A stretch of DNA of 13,888 nucleotides. It comes from Sporosarcina sp. Its GTDB lineage: Bacteria; Bacillota; Bacilli; Bacillales_A; Planococcaceae. The position numbers and the translations under genes were made by a program. Location of the stretch: positions 1 to 13,888 of the forward strand of contig JARIDM010000099.1 of NCBI GenBank assembly GCA_029263945.1, given 5' to 3'. Positions 1-6,639 of this stretch are shown here, in pieces; position 1 is the first letter of the stretch; each line of letters begins with the position of its first letter. Below the pieces are notes generated by a model. That model was not told the origin of the DNA, made no database searches, and saw only the letters and a list, made by a program, of their open reading frames with translations.

Positions 1-1
1 G

Positions 2-472
2 TCCTTTCAAGTGATGGAAGCAGTAGAAATGGTTGAAGCAGGTCGTTCAGTAAAAGAAATTGTAGAGCGATTAGCGGAAGTTCGTGAAAAAACCACACTT
101 TTTGTTGTCGTTGATAAACTAGACAACCTGGTCAAAGGGGGACGTATCGGCAAAGGTCGTGGATTAATCGGCTCTCTATTAAATATCAAGCCAATTGCAA
201 CTTTACAAGACGGTGTTTACACCCCGATTTCTCAAGTGAGAAGCCATAAACAAGTTGTCGCACATTTATTTAAAGCGTTTAAAGAAGAAACAGCAGGGAA
301 GATGGTACGTAAAGTAGGCATTTCTCATGCGAATGGTTTATCCATTGCGGAACCTTTGAAGAAGCTTATTGAAGAAACAGGAATTAAAGATATTAGCCTA
401 ACATTTACAACACCGATTATAAGCACTCACACAGGCGAAGGTGCGATTGGCTTTATGTATTATACAGATTAA
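2..472 (+). CDS. DegV/FakB-family fatty-acid-binding protein, C-terminal part (cut by window edge)
   Basis: DegV-family proteins bind a fatty acid; in Firmicutes the FakB members present it to the kinase FakA so that exogenous fatty acids enter phospholipid synthesis. The frame is open from base 2, and the residues before the first possible start (GTG at 11) already fit the family, so the true start lies upstream. About 156 of the usual 280 or so residues are present. Visible family features are the helix around VMEAVEMVEAG, the segment LDNLVKGGRIGKG followed by SLLNIKPIATLQDG (typical of the DegV lipid-binding domain), and the C-terminal THTGEGAIGF, which corresponds to the conserved H-x-G-x-G-x-x-G motif near the lipid head group. 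It is followed after 40 bases by the ypmR-like gene. The family assignment is firm; which fatty acid it binds cannot be read from the sequence. Confidence 0.9.
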   Translation, partial: SFQVMEAVEMVEAGRSVKEIVERLAEVREKTTLFVVVDKLDNLVKGGRIGKGRGLIGSLLNIKPIATLQDGVYTPISQVRSHKQVVAHLFKAFKEETAGKMVRKVGISHANGLSIAEPLKKLIEETGIKDISLTFTTPIISTHTGEGAIGFMYYTD

Positions 473-474
473 AA

Positions 475-489
475 ATAATGATTCATTAT
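475..489. promoter_or_regulatory. Perfect 7-1-7 palindrome between degV-like gene and ypmR
   Basis: ATAATGA, one central T, then TCATTAT form a perfect 15-base inverted repeat just upstream of the ypmR SD. The arms equal the inner arms of a classical Fur box, but that box separates them by three bases rather than one. The 7-1-7 geometry is that of the Fur/PerR/Zur family in Bacillales. No clear promoter was found around it, so a regulatory role is only a possibility. Confidence 0.3.
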
Positions 490-512
490 GAAAGAAATGG
501 GGAACTACTCTT

Positions 513-1334
513 ATGAGAAGAATACTGATGTTGTTAATCGGCTTCTCATTATTATTCCTAATGGCTAGTTGTCATGCATCTATTCTTAAACCCGCTAACT
601 CTGTCACCGAAAGAGAACAACCAGTATTTGAAGAATGGGAAATCTCAAAAACATTTGTTCCAGAAAACATACAAGTTGTAGGTCTTGGAGATTCTTTAAC
701 CCAAGGGGTCGGTGACGAATTAAAAGTGGGTGGTTATTTTACAAGGCTAACGACAGCGATTGAAGATTGGAAGGGTGTAAAAGGTGTTGAAGCGAACAAC
801 TTAGCCAAGAGAGGTCGAAGAAGTGATCAGCTTATTAAACAACTTGAAGACCCTGAAATTCAAAATGTTGTTCAAAATGCAGACGTTATCTTCCTCACCA
901 TTGGCGGAAATGATCTAATGAAAATCGTCAAACGTGATCTGTTAGATTTAAAAGAAAGTTCATTTTATAAAGAACTTAACAATTACGAACAAAGGTTAGA
1001 TGAAATTTTTGGCATGGTTAGAGGGTTAAATTCAGACGCTGTTATTGTTGTCGGAGGACTATACAACCCTCTTTCAATTGTGACAGACGACGTAGACGAA
1101 TTTGAGAACATTATAAACGATTGGAACGAAGCCATTGAAGTACGTGCCGTTGTAGACGGAAAATCATGCTTTGTTCCTTTAACAGACCTATTTAACTCCA
1201 ATGAGAATATGGTTTATCACACAGACTTTTTCCATCCAAATGCCAAAGGATATGAACAGATGGCTAATCGATATATTGAAAGTATCGACAAATGTGGTCT
1301 ATTAGAATTATCAGATGGTAAATTAGATATGTAG
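513..1334 (+). CDS. ypmR: SGNH/GDSL-family lipoprotein hydrolase (YpmR type)
   Basis: Predicted exported SGNH-fold esterase or lipase of 273 residues. The N-terminus is a lipoprotein signal peptide: MRR, a hydrophobic stretch at residues 4-17, then a lipobox M-A-S-C with Cys20 as the lipidation site, so the enzyme should be tethered to the outer face of the membrane. Catalytic blocks are in order: GDSL at 59-62 with nucleophile Ser61, Gly101 in block II, GGND at 131-134 with Asn133, and D-F-F-H with Asp238 and His241. The ATG at 513 follows a G-rich SD (ATGGGGA near 497-503). The next gene starts 11 bases after the stop, so the two are almost certainly co-translated. The natural substrate is not known for this family and cannot be inferred here; YpmR is named by overall resemblance and by the YpmS partner next to it. 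Confidence 0.88.
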   Translation: MRRILMLLIGFSLLFLMASCHASILKPANSVTEREQPVFEEWEISKTFVPENIQVVGLGDSLTQGVGDELKVGGYFTRLTTAIEDWKGVKGVEANNLAKRGRRSDQLIKQLEDPEIQNVVQNADVIFLTIGGNDLMKIVKRDLLDLKESSFYKELNNYEQRLDEIFGMVRGLNSDAVIVVGGLYNPLSIVTDDVDEFENIINDWNEAIEVRAVVDGKSCFVPLTDLFNSNENMVYHTDFFHPNAKGYEQMANRYIESIDKCGLLELSDGKLDM

Positions 1335-1343
1335 AAGGTGATC
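1334..1343 (+). promoter_or_regulatory. SD sequence that fixes the TTG start of ypmS
   Basis: GAAGGTGATC matches the 16S rRNA 3' end very well (consensus AAGGAGGTGATC). It overlaps the last base of the ypmR stop codon and leaves a normal short gap before the TTG at 1346. The ATG at 1353 is out of frame, so TTG is the start. Confidence 0.75.
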
Positions 1344-1345
1344 AG

Positions 1346-1933
1346 TTGAACCGATGGAAAGCTGCTTTTTTTATTTTGGCTGGTGTTATCCTTGCAGCCA
1401 TCGCTTATTTATTTATATTAATAGGAACATCAGCAGAATCTGATGCACTTCCTAAGGCAAAAGAACAAGTGGGAGAGGTAAACTATTTAACAGTAAATGC
1501 AACGAAAGAAGATTTTGAAGGGATTGCCAATACCTACATTCAGAAAGCCTTGAAAAAAGAACCACTCCCAGTCACATTGGAGGTAGCTGATGATATTACT
1601 TTGTCATCAGAGCTAACCGTTTTTTCAAAGACAATCCCTGTCGTTATGCATTTCGATCCAGTTGTTTTAGAGGATGGTAATTTAATGTTGAAACAGTCAT
1701 CTGTTGAAATTGGACCACTTAACATTCCGCCTTCTACCATTTTAAAAGTTTTAGCTGACTCAGTAAATCTTCCGGAGTGGATGATCGTTCGTCCTAAAGA
1801 GGAAGAGTTGTTCATTGATCTTAGCGGGTTACCTATTTCTGGAGACTTACAAGTAAAAGCTAAAGAATTCAATTTAGATAAGGACGAAATTATTTTAGAA
1901 ATCATGATCCCCTATAAAAATGGAGGTAAGTAA
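1346..1933 (+). CDS. ypmS: DUF2140-family membrane-anchored protein (YpmS type)
   Basis: A 195-residue protein of unknown function. It begins with a TTG codon set by a near-perfect SD. Residues 6-27 form one hydrophobic segment (after MNRWK), which is best read as an uncleaved membrane anchor with the remainder outside the cell. The rest alternates short beta-like stretches (residues about 76-190) with no cysteine and no obvious catalytic motif, as expected for the DUF2140/YpmS family; the length also fits (B. subtilis YpmS is about 187 residues). It sits 11 bases after ypmR and ends one base before msrA, with the msrA SD inside its last codons. Persistent pairing with ypmR suggests a shared envelope role, but no function is established. 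Confidence 0.85.
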   Translation: MNRWKAAFFILAGVILAAIAYLFILIGTSAESDALPKAKEQVGEVNYLTVNATKEDFEGIANTYIQKALKKEPLPVTLEVADDITLSSELTVFSKTIPVVMHFDPVVLEDGNLMLKQSSVEIGPLNIPPSTILKVLADSVNLPEWMIVRPKEEELFIDLSGLPISGDLQVKAKEFNLDKDEIILEIMIPYKNGGK

Positions 1934-1934
1934 A

Positions 1935-2456
1935 ATGGCTATATCGAAAGCAACTTTTGCAGGTGGCTGTTTTTGGTGCATGGTGAAACCGTTTGATCGC
2001 TATGAGGGCGTGCATGCTGTCCTATCAGGTTATACTGGTGGCAATGTTGAAAACCCGACTTACGAACAAGTTTGTACAAATTCAACGGGTCATCGTGAAG
2101 CAGTTCAAATTACGTTTGATGACGACATTATTTCATATGACACGCTGTTGAACTTATATTGGCAACAAGTGGACCCAACTGATGCAGGCGGTCAATTTTT
2201 CGATCGCGGTGATTCTTACAAAACAGCGATATACACACATTCCGAAGAACAAAAAATCATTGCTGAAAAGTCAAAACAAGCGTTAGAAGCATCTGGAAAG
2301 TTCAACAAACCGATTGCAACTGAGATTCTTACTGCAAAACCATTTTATCTAGCAGAAGAAGGACATCAAGATTATTACAAGAAAAACCCAACTCATTATA
2401 ACCGCTATGCTGTGGGATCTGGTCGAGAGCAATTTAAAAGAGATAATTGGGGGTAA
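1935..2456 (+). CDS. msrA: Peptide methionine-S-sulfoxide reductase MsrA
   Basis: Reduces the S-epimer of methionine sulfoxide in proteins back to methionine, with electrons from thioredoxin, in the cytoplasm. The protein has 173 residues and starts at the ATG at 1935, six bases after the SD GGAGGTAA (1922-1929). An in-frame ATG at 1920 lies just before that SD inside ypmS and is unlikely to be used. The signature GGCFWC is at residues 10-15 with catalytic Cys12; Cys15 and Cys47 (in EQVCT) are the only other cysteines. The C-terminal resolving cysteines of the E. coli type are absent, as in B. subtilis MsrA, so disulfide exchange must use Cys15 or Cys47. Other family blocks are SGYTGG, TGHREAV, WQQVDPTDAGGQFFDRG and a GHQDYY-KKNP region. 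It is translated in tandem with msrB. Confidence 0.96.
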   Translation: MAISKATFAGGCFWCMVKPFDRYEGVHAVLSGYTGGNVENPTYEQVCTNSTGHREAVQITFDDDIISYDTLLNLYWQQVDPTDAGGQFFDRGDSYKTAIYTHSEEQKIIAEKSKQALEASGKFNKPIATEILTAKPFYLAEEGHQDYYKKNPTHYNRYAVGSGREQFKRDNWG

Positions 2457-2461
2457 TTAAC

Positions 2462-2887
2462 ATGAAAAAAGACTTAAAAGAAAAGCTAACACCCATTCAA
2501 TACCACGTCACACAAGAAAATGGGACCGAATCTCCTTACAAAAACGAATATGACGCCCACTTCAATAAAGGGATCTATGTTGATATTGTTTCTGGAAAAG
2601 CATTATTCAGTTCATTAGATAAATACGACGCAGGATGTGGTTGGCCGAGCTTTACAAAGCCAATTGAATCAACAGAAGTAACGGAACATGTCGATCATGC
2701 ACATGGTATGCGCCGAACCGAAGTCAGAAGTAAAACAGCTGATTCACACCTTGGACACGTATTTCCAGACGGCCCTGGTGAAGCCGGACTTCGCTATTGT
2801 ATTAATTCCGCAGCGTTAAAATTTATCCCTGTAGAAAATCTTGAAAGTGAAGGGTATGGGGCGTACGCAAAACTATTCAATGAATAG
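2462..2887 (+). CDS. msrB: Peptide methionine-R-sulfoxide reductase MsrB
   Basis: Reduces the R-epimer of methionine sulfoxide, complementing MsrA. The protein has 141 residues from the ATG at 2462, seven bases after a GGGGGT SD that overlaps the end of msrA; a TTG at 2447 in the same frame lies upstream of this SD and is rejected. Catalytic Cys113 lies in RYCINS and the resolving cysteine is Cys59 in AGCGWPSF. Conserved TEVRSKTADSHLGHVF (residues 86-101) carries the active-site histidines 96 and 99. There are only two cysteines in all, so the two CxxC zinc motifs found in many MsrB proteins are missing, as in the B. subtilis enzyme. The msrA-msrB gap is five bases, which points to coordinated expression. 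Confidence 0.96.
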   Translation: MKKDLKEKLTPIQYHVTQENGTESPYKNEYDAHFNKGIYVDIVSGKALFSSLDKYDAGCGWPSFTKPIESTEVTEHVDHAHGMRRTEVRSKTADSHLGHVFPDGPGEAGLRYCINSAALKFIPVENLESEGYGAYAKLFNE

Positions 2888-2910
2888 GGAACAGGTAGAG
2901 GAGGGGACTA

Positions 2911-3138
2911 ATGTATAAATCATTTTACCAATTTACTTTGTCATTTCGTGGAGGGAAAAAAGGGGATTTATATTCAGTATTTGCAGAAGCGATGTTTAAA
3001 GATTTAAGTTTTCCAAAAGATGAAACTGAATATGATCCTCTATCCCGTTATGTGGAAGAGAAAGCTGATCAAGAAATGCGTTCTATCATTTTTGACGATT
3101 TATACAACCTATATGAAGAAAGAATTAAACTTCTCTAA
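2911..3138 (+). CDS. yozE: UPF0346 / YozE SAM-like-domain protein
   Basis: A 75-residue cytoplasmic protein of the UPF0346 (YozE_SAM_like) family, a small helical domain of unknown function widespread in Bacillales. The N-terminal SFYQFTLSFRG, the central FAEAMFKDLSFPKDETEYDPLSRYVE and the closing FDDLYNLYEE fit the family pattern (B. subtilis YozE: SFYHYLLKYR, SFPKTSTDY, FDEAWDQYE). The ATG at 2911 follows a very strong SD, AGAGGAGGGG (2897-2906). It lies 23 bases after msrB and is probably the last gene of the run that starts with the DegV-like gene. No terminator hairpin is visible before the deoD promoter, so read-through into deoD is possible. Confidence 0.88.
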   Translation: MYKSFYQFTLSFRGGKKGDLYSVFAEAMFKDLSFPKDETEYDPLSRYVEEKADQEMRSIIFDDLYNLYEERIKLL

Positions 3139-3151
3139 ATTACGTTCTTCT

Positions 3152-3180
3152 TTGCATTCGTATTGCAATAACGGTATGAT
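3152..3180 (+). promoter_or_regulatory. Sigma-A-type promoter of deoD
   Basis: The -35 hexamer TTGCAT (3152-3157) and the -10 hexamer TATGAT (3175-3180) are separated by exactly 17 bases. Transcription would begin near 3187, leaving a leader of about 27 bases before the deoD start. The spacer holds a perfect 10-base palindrome TATTGCAATA (3161-3170), a possible operator. This is the best promoter in the window. Confidence 0.7.
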
Positions 3181-3213
3181 AAAAACAGACTAATTAAGGA
3201 GATGAAATTTACA

Positions 3214-3918
3214 ATGAGTGTACATATTAATGCGAAAAAAGGCGAAATCGCAGAGACAATTTTACTGCCAGGAGATCCACTTCGTGCGAAATATATTGCA
3301 GAGACATTTTTAGAAGACGTAACACAATATAATGAAGTTCGGAATATGTTTGGGTATACAGGTACATATAAAGGTGAACGAATTTCTGTTCAGGGAACAG
3401 GAATGGGCGTACCATCCATTTCGATTTACATTACAGAACTTATGCAAGAATACGGTGTTCAAAAGTTAATCCGTGTTGGAACTTGTGGAGCGATTCAAAA
3501 AGATGTTAAACTACGTGACGTCATTATTGCACAAGGTGCGACGACGAATTCGACAATGAATGATGTTATTTTTGATAATGTTACCTATGCACCGCTTGCA
3601 GATTTCGACTTACTTTTAAAAGCACATCAAGTAGGGCTTGAAAAAGGGTTGAATTTAAAAGTGGGCAACGTATTTACAGAGGACTTATTTTACAATGAAT
3701 TCTCAGACCATGCTAAATTAGCGCAATACGGCGTTCTAGGTGTTGAAATGGAGACATCTGCACTCTATACGCTAGCTGCAAAATTCGGACGTCAAGCACT
3801 TACGATTTTAACAGTAAGCGACCATATTTTAACTGGAGAAGTAACATCTTCAGAAGAGCGACAAACTACATTTAACGATATGATTGAAGTAGCATTGGAT
3901 GCTGCAATTCAAAAATGA
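3214..3918 (+). CDS. deoD: Purine nucleoside phosphorylase, DeoD (hexameric, trimeric-fold) type
   Basis: Catalyses phosphorolysis of purine (deoxy)ribonucleosides to free base and (deoxy)ribose 1-phosphate in cytoplasmic purine salvage. The protein has 234 residues. Phosphate-site motif PGDPLRAK is at 19-26 (Gly20, Arg24); further blocks are GTGMGVPS, RVGTCGAI, GVEMETSALY (ribose-binding Met/Glu) and VSDHI with Asp203 and, later, Arg216, the catalytic Asp/Arg pair by motif position. I start it at the ATG at 3214 (MSVHINAKK), which matches known DeoD N-termini and lies eight bases after AAGGAGATGA; the in-frame ATG at 3202 is inside this SD. It is transcribed from its own promoter and ends in a strong hairpin, so it appears to be a single-gene unit. 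Confidence 0.97.
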   Translation: MSVHINAKKGEIAETILLPGDPLRAKYIAETFLEDVTQYNEVRNMFGYTGTYKGERISVQGTGMGVPSISIYITELMQEYGVQKLIRVGTCGAIQKDVKLRDVIIAQGATTNSTMNDVIFDNVTYAPLADFDLLLKAHQVGLEKGLNLKVGNVFTEDLFYNEFSDHAKLAQYGVLGVEMETSALYTLAAKFGRQALTILTVSDHILTGEVTSSEERQTTFNDMIEVALDAAIQK

Positions 3919-3923
3919 TCGAC

Positions 3924-3958
3924 ATAAGACAGCGCAATCGCTGTCTTATTCCTATTTT
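3924..3958 (+). terminator. Rho-independent terminator of deoD
   Basis: ATAAGACAGCG (3924-3934), loop CAAT, then CGCTGTCTTAT (3939-3949) form a perfect 11-base-pair stem that begins five bases after the deoD stop and is followed by TCCTATTTT. The T-run is interrupted but the stem is strong. Confidence 0.85.
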
Positions 3959-3982
3959 AGATAAAGGGGAGTGGGGAGTGGT

Positions 3983-5470
3983 ATGGATGAACATGAAAAA
4001 ATCGAAACTAACGACGTGCACGAACCACGTGCTAAACGTTATATTCGACTAAAACCGTTCTCCTTTGTAATGATTGTATTTGGACTGATTCTGCTAACGG
4101 CAATCATCACTTTTTTTACATTGACTGCGGGTGGAAATAAAGTTGTTGAAGTTGTAAAACCACAACAATCAGTGGAGAGACAAGAATTTCAAAAGTTTTA
4201 CGAAGCATTTGATGAAGTGAAAAATAATTATTATCAAGATATTGATGAAAGTCTAATTTTAGACGGCGCAATTAACGGGATGGTGAGTGCACTTGATGAC
4301 CCATACTCAGATTATTTAAACCAAGATGAGGCCCGTCAGTTGCAAGAAAGTATTTCATCTAGTTTTGAAGGTATTGGTGCTGAAATCAAAGAACAAGATG
4401 GTTATATAGCCGTTGTTTCACCGATTAAAAACTCACCAGCAGAAAAGTCTGGGATACAACCAAAAGATAAGATTATGGCTGTCGATGGTGAGAGTATCCA
4501 GGGCATGTCTTCATCAGAAGCTGTACTCCTTATTCGAGGAGAAAAAGGAACAGCTGTTACGTTGACCATTCAACGCATTGGAATGGATGAGCCAATTGAA
4601 GTGAAAATTATTCGTGATGTGATTCCAATTGAAACTGTCTATAGTGAAATTGATGAAGATGGTATTGGTCACGTTCATATCACAAGCTTTTCCACTGGAA
4701 CTTACGAAGAACTTCTTTCAGCTTTAGATGAGTTAGAGAGCAAAGGATTAAAAGGCTTAATTGTTGATGTACGTCAAAATCCAGGTGGAACTTTGGATGC
4801 GGCCATTGATATCTCTGATCTTTTTGTTGAAGAAGGAAAATATTTATTCCAGTATAAAGGTAAACTTGAAAAAGCGGATATCTATCCTGCTTCAGCTGGT
4901 CGAAAAGTCAAAGTACCAGTTACAGTTGTCATTGATGATGGAAGTGCATCCGCTTCTGAAATCCTAGCAGGCGCACTTAGTGAATCTGCTGACATTCCAC
5001 TCGTTGGACTTACGACATTCGGTAAAGGAACTGTACAATCACCACAGACATTGCCTGACGGATCAAACTTAAAGCTAACGACTGCAAAATGGTTAACGCC
5101 AGAGGGTAATTGGATACATGAAAAAGGAATTGCTCCAGATTTCGAAGTTCCTTATCCTTCCTATGCACAGTTACCTTTCTTAGATGCATCAATTGAAATG
5201 AAGGAAGGCCTTGTTTCTGCAACTGTTGAATCAGCTGAAGAAATGCTAGAAGCAGTCGGCTATAATCCTGGGAAAGTTGATGGATTATTTGACAGCGAGA
5301 CAACTTCTGCTGTGAAAGAGCTGCAAAAGGATCTTGGACTAGAAATAACAGGTGTCTTGACTAAAGATACAACTTTCGGGTTAATGGATAGACTACGGGA
5401 GAAAATCTCTGAAAATGATCCGCAACTTATGAAAGCAAAAGAACTGTTACTAGAAAAGATTAACAAGTAA
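3983..5470 (+). CDS. ctpA: C-terminal processing protease, S41 family (CtpA type)
   Basis: Membrane-anchored serine protease of the S41 (tail-specific protease) family acting outside the membrane; 495 residues. Order of domains: a charged cytoplasmic tail (1-25), one transmembrane helix (about 26-47), a helical linker, a PDZ domain (about 125-200, with GIGAEI and the substrate-gating NSPAEKSGIQPKDKI), the S41 core, and a C-terminal peptidoglycan-binding domain (about 415-475, AVGYNPGKVDGLFDSET). Catalytic residues by motif are Ser323 in GSASASE and Lys348 in TFGKGTVQ, spaced 25 apart as in E. coli Prc and B. subtilis CtpB. I chose the ATG at 3983, since the in-frame GTG at 3971 lies within the G-rich SD stretch. 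It lacks a partner sporulation gene nearby, so I call it CtpA type rather than CtpB; the wall-binding domain suggests action near peptidoglycan. Confidence 0.92.
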   Translation: MDEHEKIETNDVHEPRAKRYIRLKPFSFVMIVFGLILLTAIITFFTLTAGGNKVVEVVKPQQSVERQEFQKFYEAFDEVKNNYYQDIDESLILDGAINGMVSALDDPYSDYLNQDEARQLQESISSSFEGIGAEIKEQDGYIAVVSPIKNSPAEKSGIQPKDKIMAVDGESIQGMSSSEAVLLIRGEKGTAVTLTIQRIGMDEPIEVKIIRDVIPIETVYSEIDEDGIGHVHITSFSTGTYEELLSALDELESKGLKGLIVDVRQNPGGTLDAAIDISDLFVEEGKYLFQYKGKLEKADIYPASAGRKVKVPVTVVIDDGSASASEILAGALSESADIPLVGLTTFGKGTVQSPQTLPDGSNLKLTTAKWLTPEGNWIHEKGIAPDFEVPYPSYAQLPFLDASIEMKEGLVSATVESAEEMLEAVGYNPGKVDGLFDSETTSAVKELQKDLGLEITGVLTKDTTFGLMDRLREKISENDPQLMKAKELLLEKINK

Positions 5471-5494
5471 CTGACCAAGATTTATCTTGATATT

Positions 5495-5528
5495 AAAGCG
5501 TCCGTCCTCTTAAGGATTGGGCGCTTTT
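5495..5528 (+). terminator. Terminator after ctpA
   Basis: AAAGCGTCCGTCCT (5495-5508) pairs with AGGATTGGGCGCTTT (5513-5527) around the loop CTTA. The stem has a single bulged T and two G-T wobble pairs, and runs into a short T tract. It begins 24 bases after the ctpA stop. Confidence 0.75.
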
Positions 5529-5557
5529 CCTAACTATATATTTGGAGGGCTACAAAA

Positions 5558-6454
5558 ATGATTGATGTTTATTTATTTAGTGGATTTTTAGGAAGTGGTA
5601 AAACCTCATTAATGAGACATGCCATAAAACAATTAAAAGAACAAGGTAAAAAACCAGCAGTTTTTATGAATGAATTTGGTGACCTTGCTATTGATTCGCA
5701 AGCAATCGAAGACGATATCCCACTGAAAGAGTTATTAGACGGTTGTATATGCTGTTCTGGTTCTGAAAAAACAGAGGCTCAATTACAAGGCTTACTTATG
5801 GAAAATGATGATATAGACGTTATTTTAATCGAAACGACAGGTGCAGCACATCCAGTAGAAGCCCTTGACGCAGTCTATTCGCCGCTTTTTGCTGATCGTC
5901 TCATTGTAAAAGGAATTGTAACCGTAGTAGATAGTAAGCTTTGGCTGGATAAAGATACATTAACACCTAGAATTCGAGCACTATTTACTGAGCAAATTAA
6001 ACATGCGCATTTTTTATTAGCAAATAAAACAGATTTGCTCACTGAAGCTGAACTTGCGACGGTCACAATGGAATTAACGAATTTCAATCCGACAGCACCT
6101 GTTCTACAAACAATCCATGGGAAAGCATCTTTTTCCTATATAGAAACCGTCCTTAATTCGACAAAACAGCAAAACACAAAAGAAGTGATTACTGGGAAAA
6201 ACTTACCCCTTTCCTCTAAATTGTTGAAGTTTAACGAAAGTGTCCGCATGGAAGATTTTGAAGAATGGGTTAAAACTTTACCTGATACTGTCTATCGTAT
6301 GAAAGGTTTTGTACCCGTCATAGGTACAAAAAATCCCTATTTGTTTCAATATGCTTACGGTATGGTAAATTGGATGCCAGAATTTATAGAAATGGAACCT
6401 TGCCTTGTTATAATTGGCGAAGGAATTGAAGCGATTGAGTATGAAAAAATTTAA
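5558..6454 (+). CDS. CobW/G3E-family GTPase (putative metal chaperone)
   Basis: Cytoplasmic G3E P-loop GTPase of 298 residues, a family that delivers metals (zinc, cobalt, nickel) to target proteins. The Walker A motif GFLGSGKT is at 9-16, the NEFG segment at 38-41, the metal-binding C-x-C-C motif GCICC at 62-66 (Cys63, 65, 66), the ETTG motif follows at about 94, and NKTD gives guanine specificity. The C-terminal CobW_C domain is recognisable from about residue 220, LLKFNESVRMEDFEEWV, to the end. No histidine-rich linker is present. The ATG at 5558 has the SD TTTGGAGG. No Zur-like palindrome (TCGTAAT-x-ATTACGA type) stands in the short upstream gap, so zinc-starvation control is not supported by what I see. 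The metal and client cannot be assigned; the neighbours give no clue. Confidence 0.9.
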   Translation: MIDVYLFSGFLGSGKTSLMRHAIKQLKEQGKKPAVFMNEFGDLAIDSQAIEDDIPLKELLDGCICCSGSEKTEAQLQGLLMENDDIDVILIETTGAAHPVEALDAVYSPLFADRLIVKGIVTVVDSKLWLDKDTLTPRIRALFTEQIKHAHFLLANKTDLLTEAELATVTMELTNFNPTAPVLQTIHGKASFSYIETVLNSTKQQNTKEVITGKNLPLSSKLLKFNESVRMEDFEEWVKTLPDTVYRMKGFVPVIGTKNPYLFQYAYGMVNWMPEFIEMEPCLVIIGEGIEAIEYEKI

Positions 6455-6475
6455 ATCCAAGCATGATGTCAACCC

Positions 6476-6498
6476 ATCTTTAGTTGTAAAATAAAGAT
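6476..6498 (+). other. Weak A/T-rich hairpin after the CobW gene
   Basis: ATCTTTA (6476-6482) and TAAAGAT (6492-6498) form a perfect seven-base stem around a nine-base loop. It lies 21 bases after the stop codon but is almost all A/T pairs and has no T-run, so it is at best a weak terminator. The remaining bases up to the next SD hold a pyrimidine-rich stretch (6539-6557) and no convincing promoter. Confidence 0.25.
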
Positions 6499-6639
6499 AA
6501 GCATCCAGATGTATCCAGTTTTTAACGATTAAAATACCTTTCTCCTCTCTTTTTCTATTAGATTGGCTTTATTGGAAGATGCCTCCATTTTATAGCGGAT
6601 AGGGCACGTTATGATAGATTGCGAAGGGAGGAGTTATAG

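Noticed and set aside
4761..4967. Second plus-strand frame inside ctpA
   Set aside because: Overlaps the S41 core, with no SD and no recognisable protein; a shadow frame.
6588..6615. Possible promoter of the CAP gene (TTTTAT, TATGAT)
   Set aside because: The -10 is good but the -35 is very poor, there is no extended -10, and transcription would start almost at the SD.
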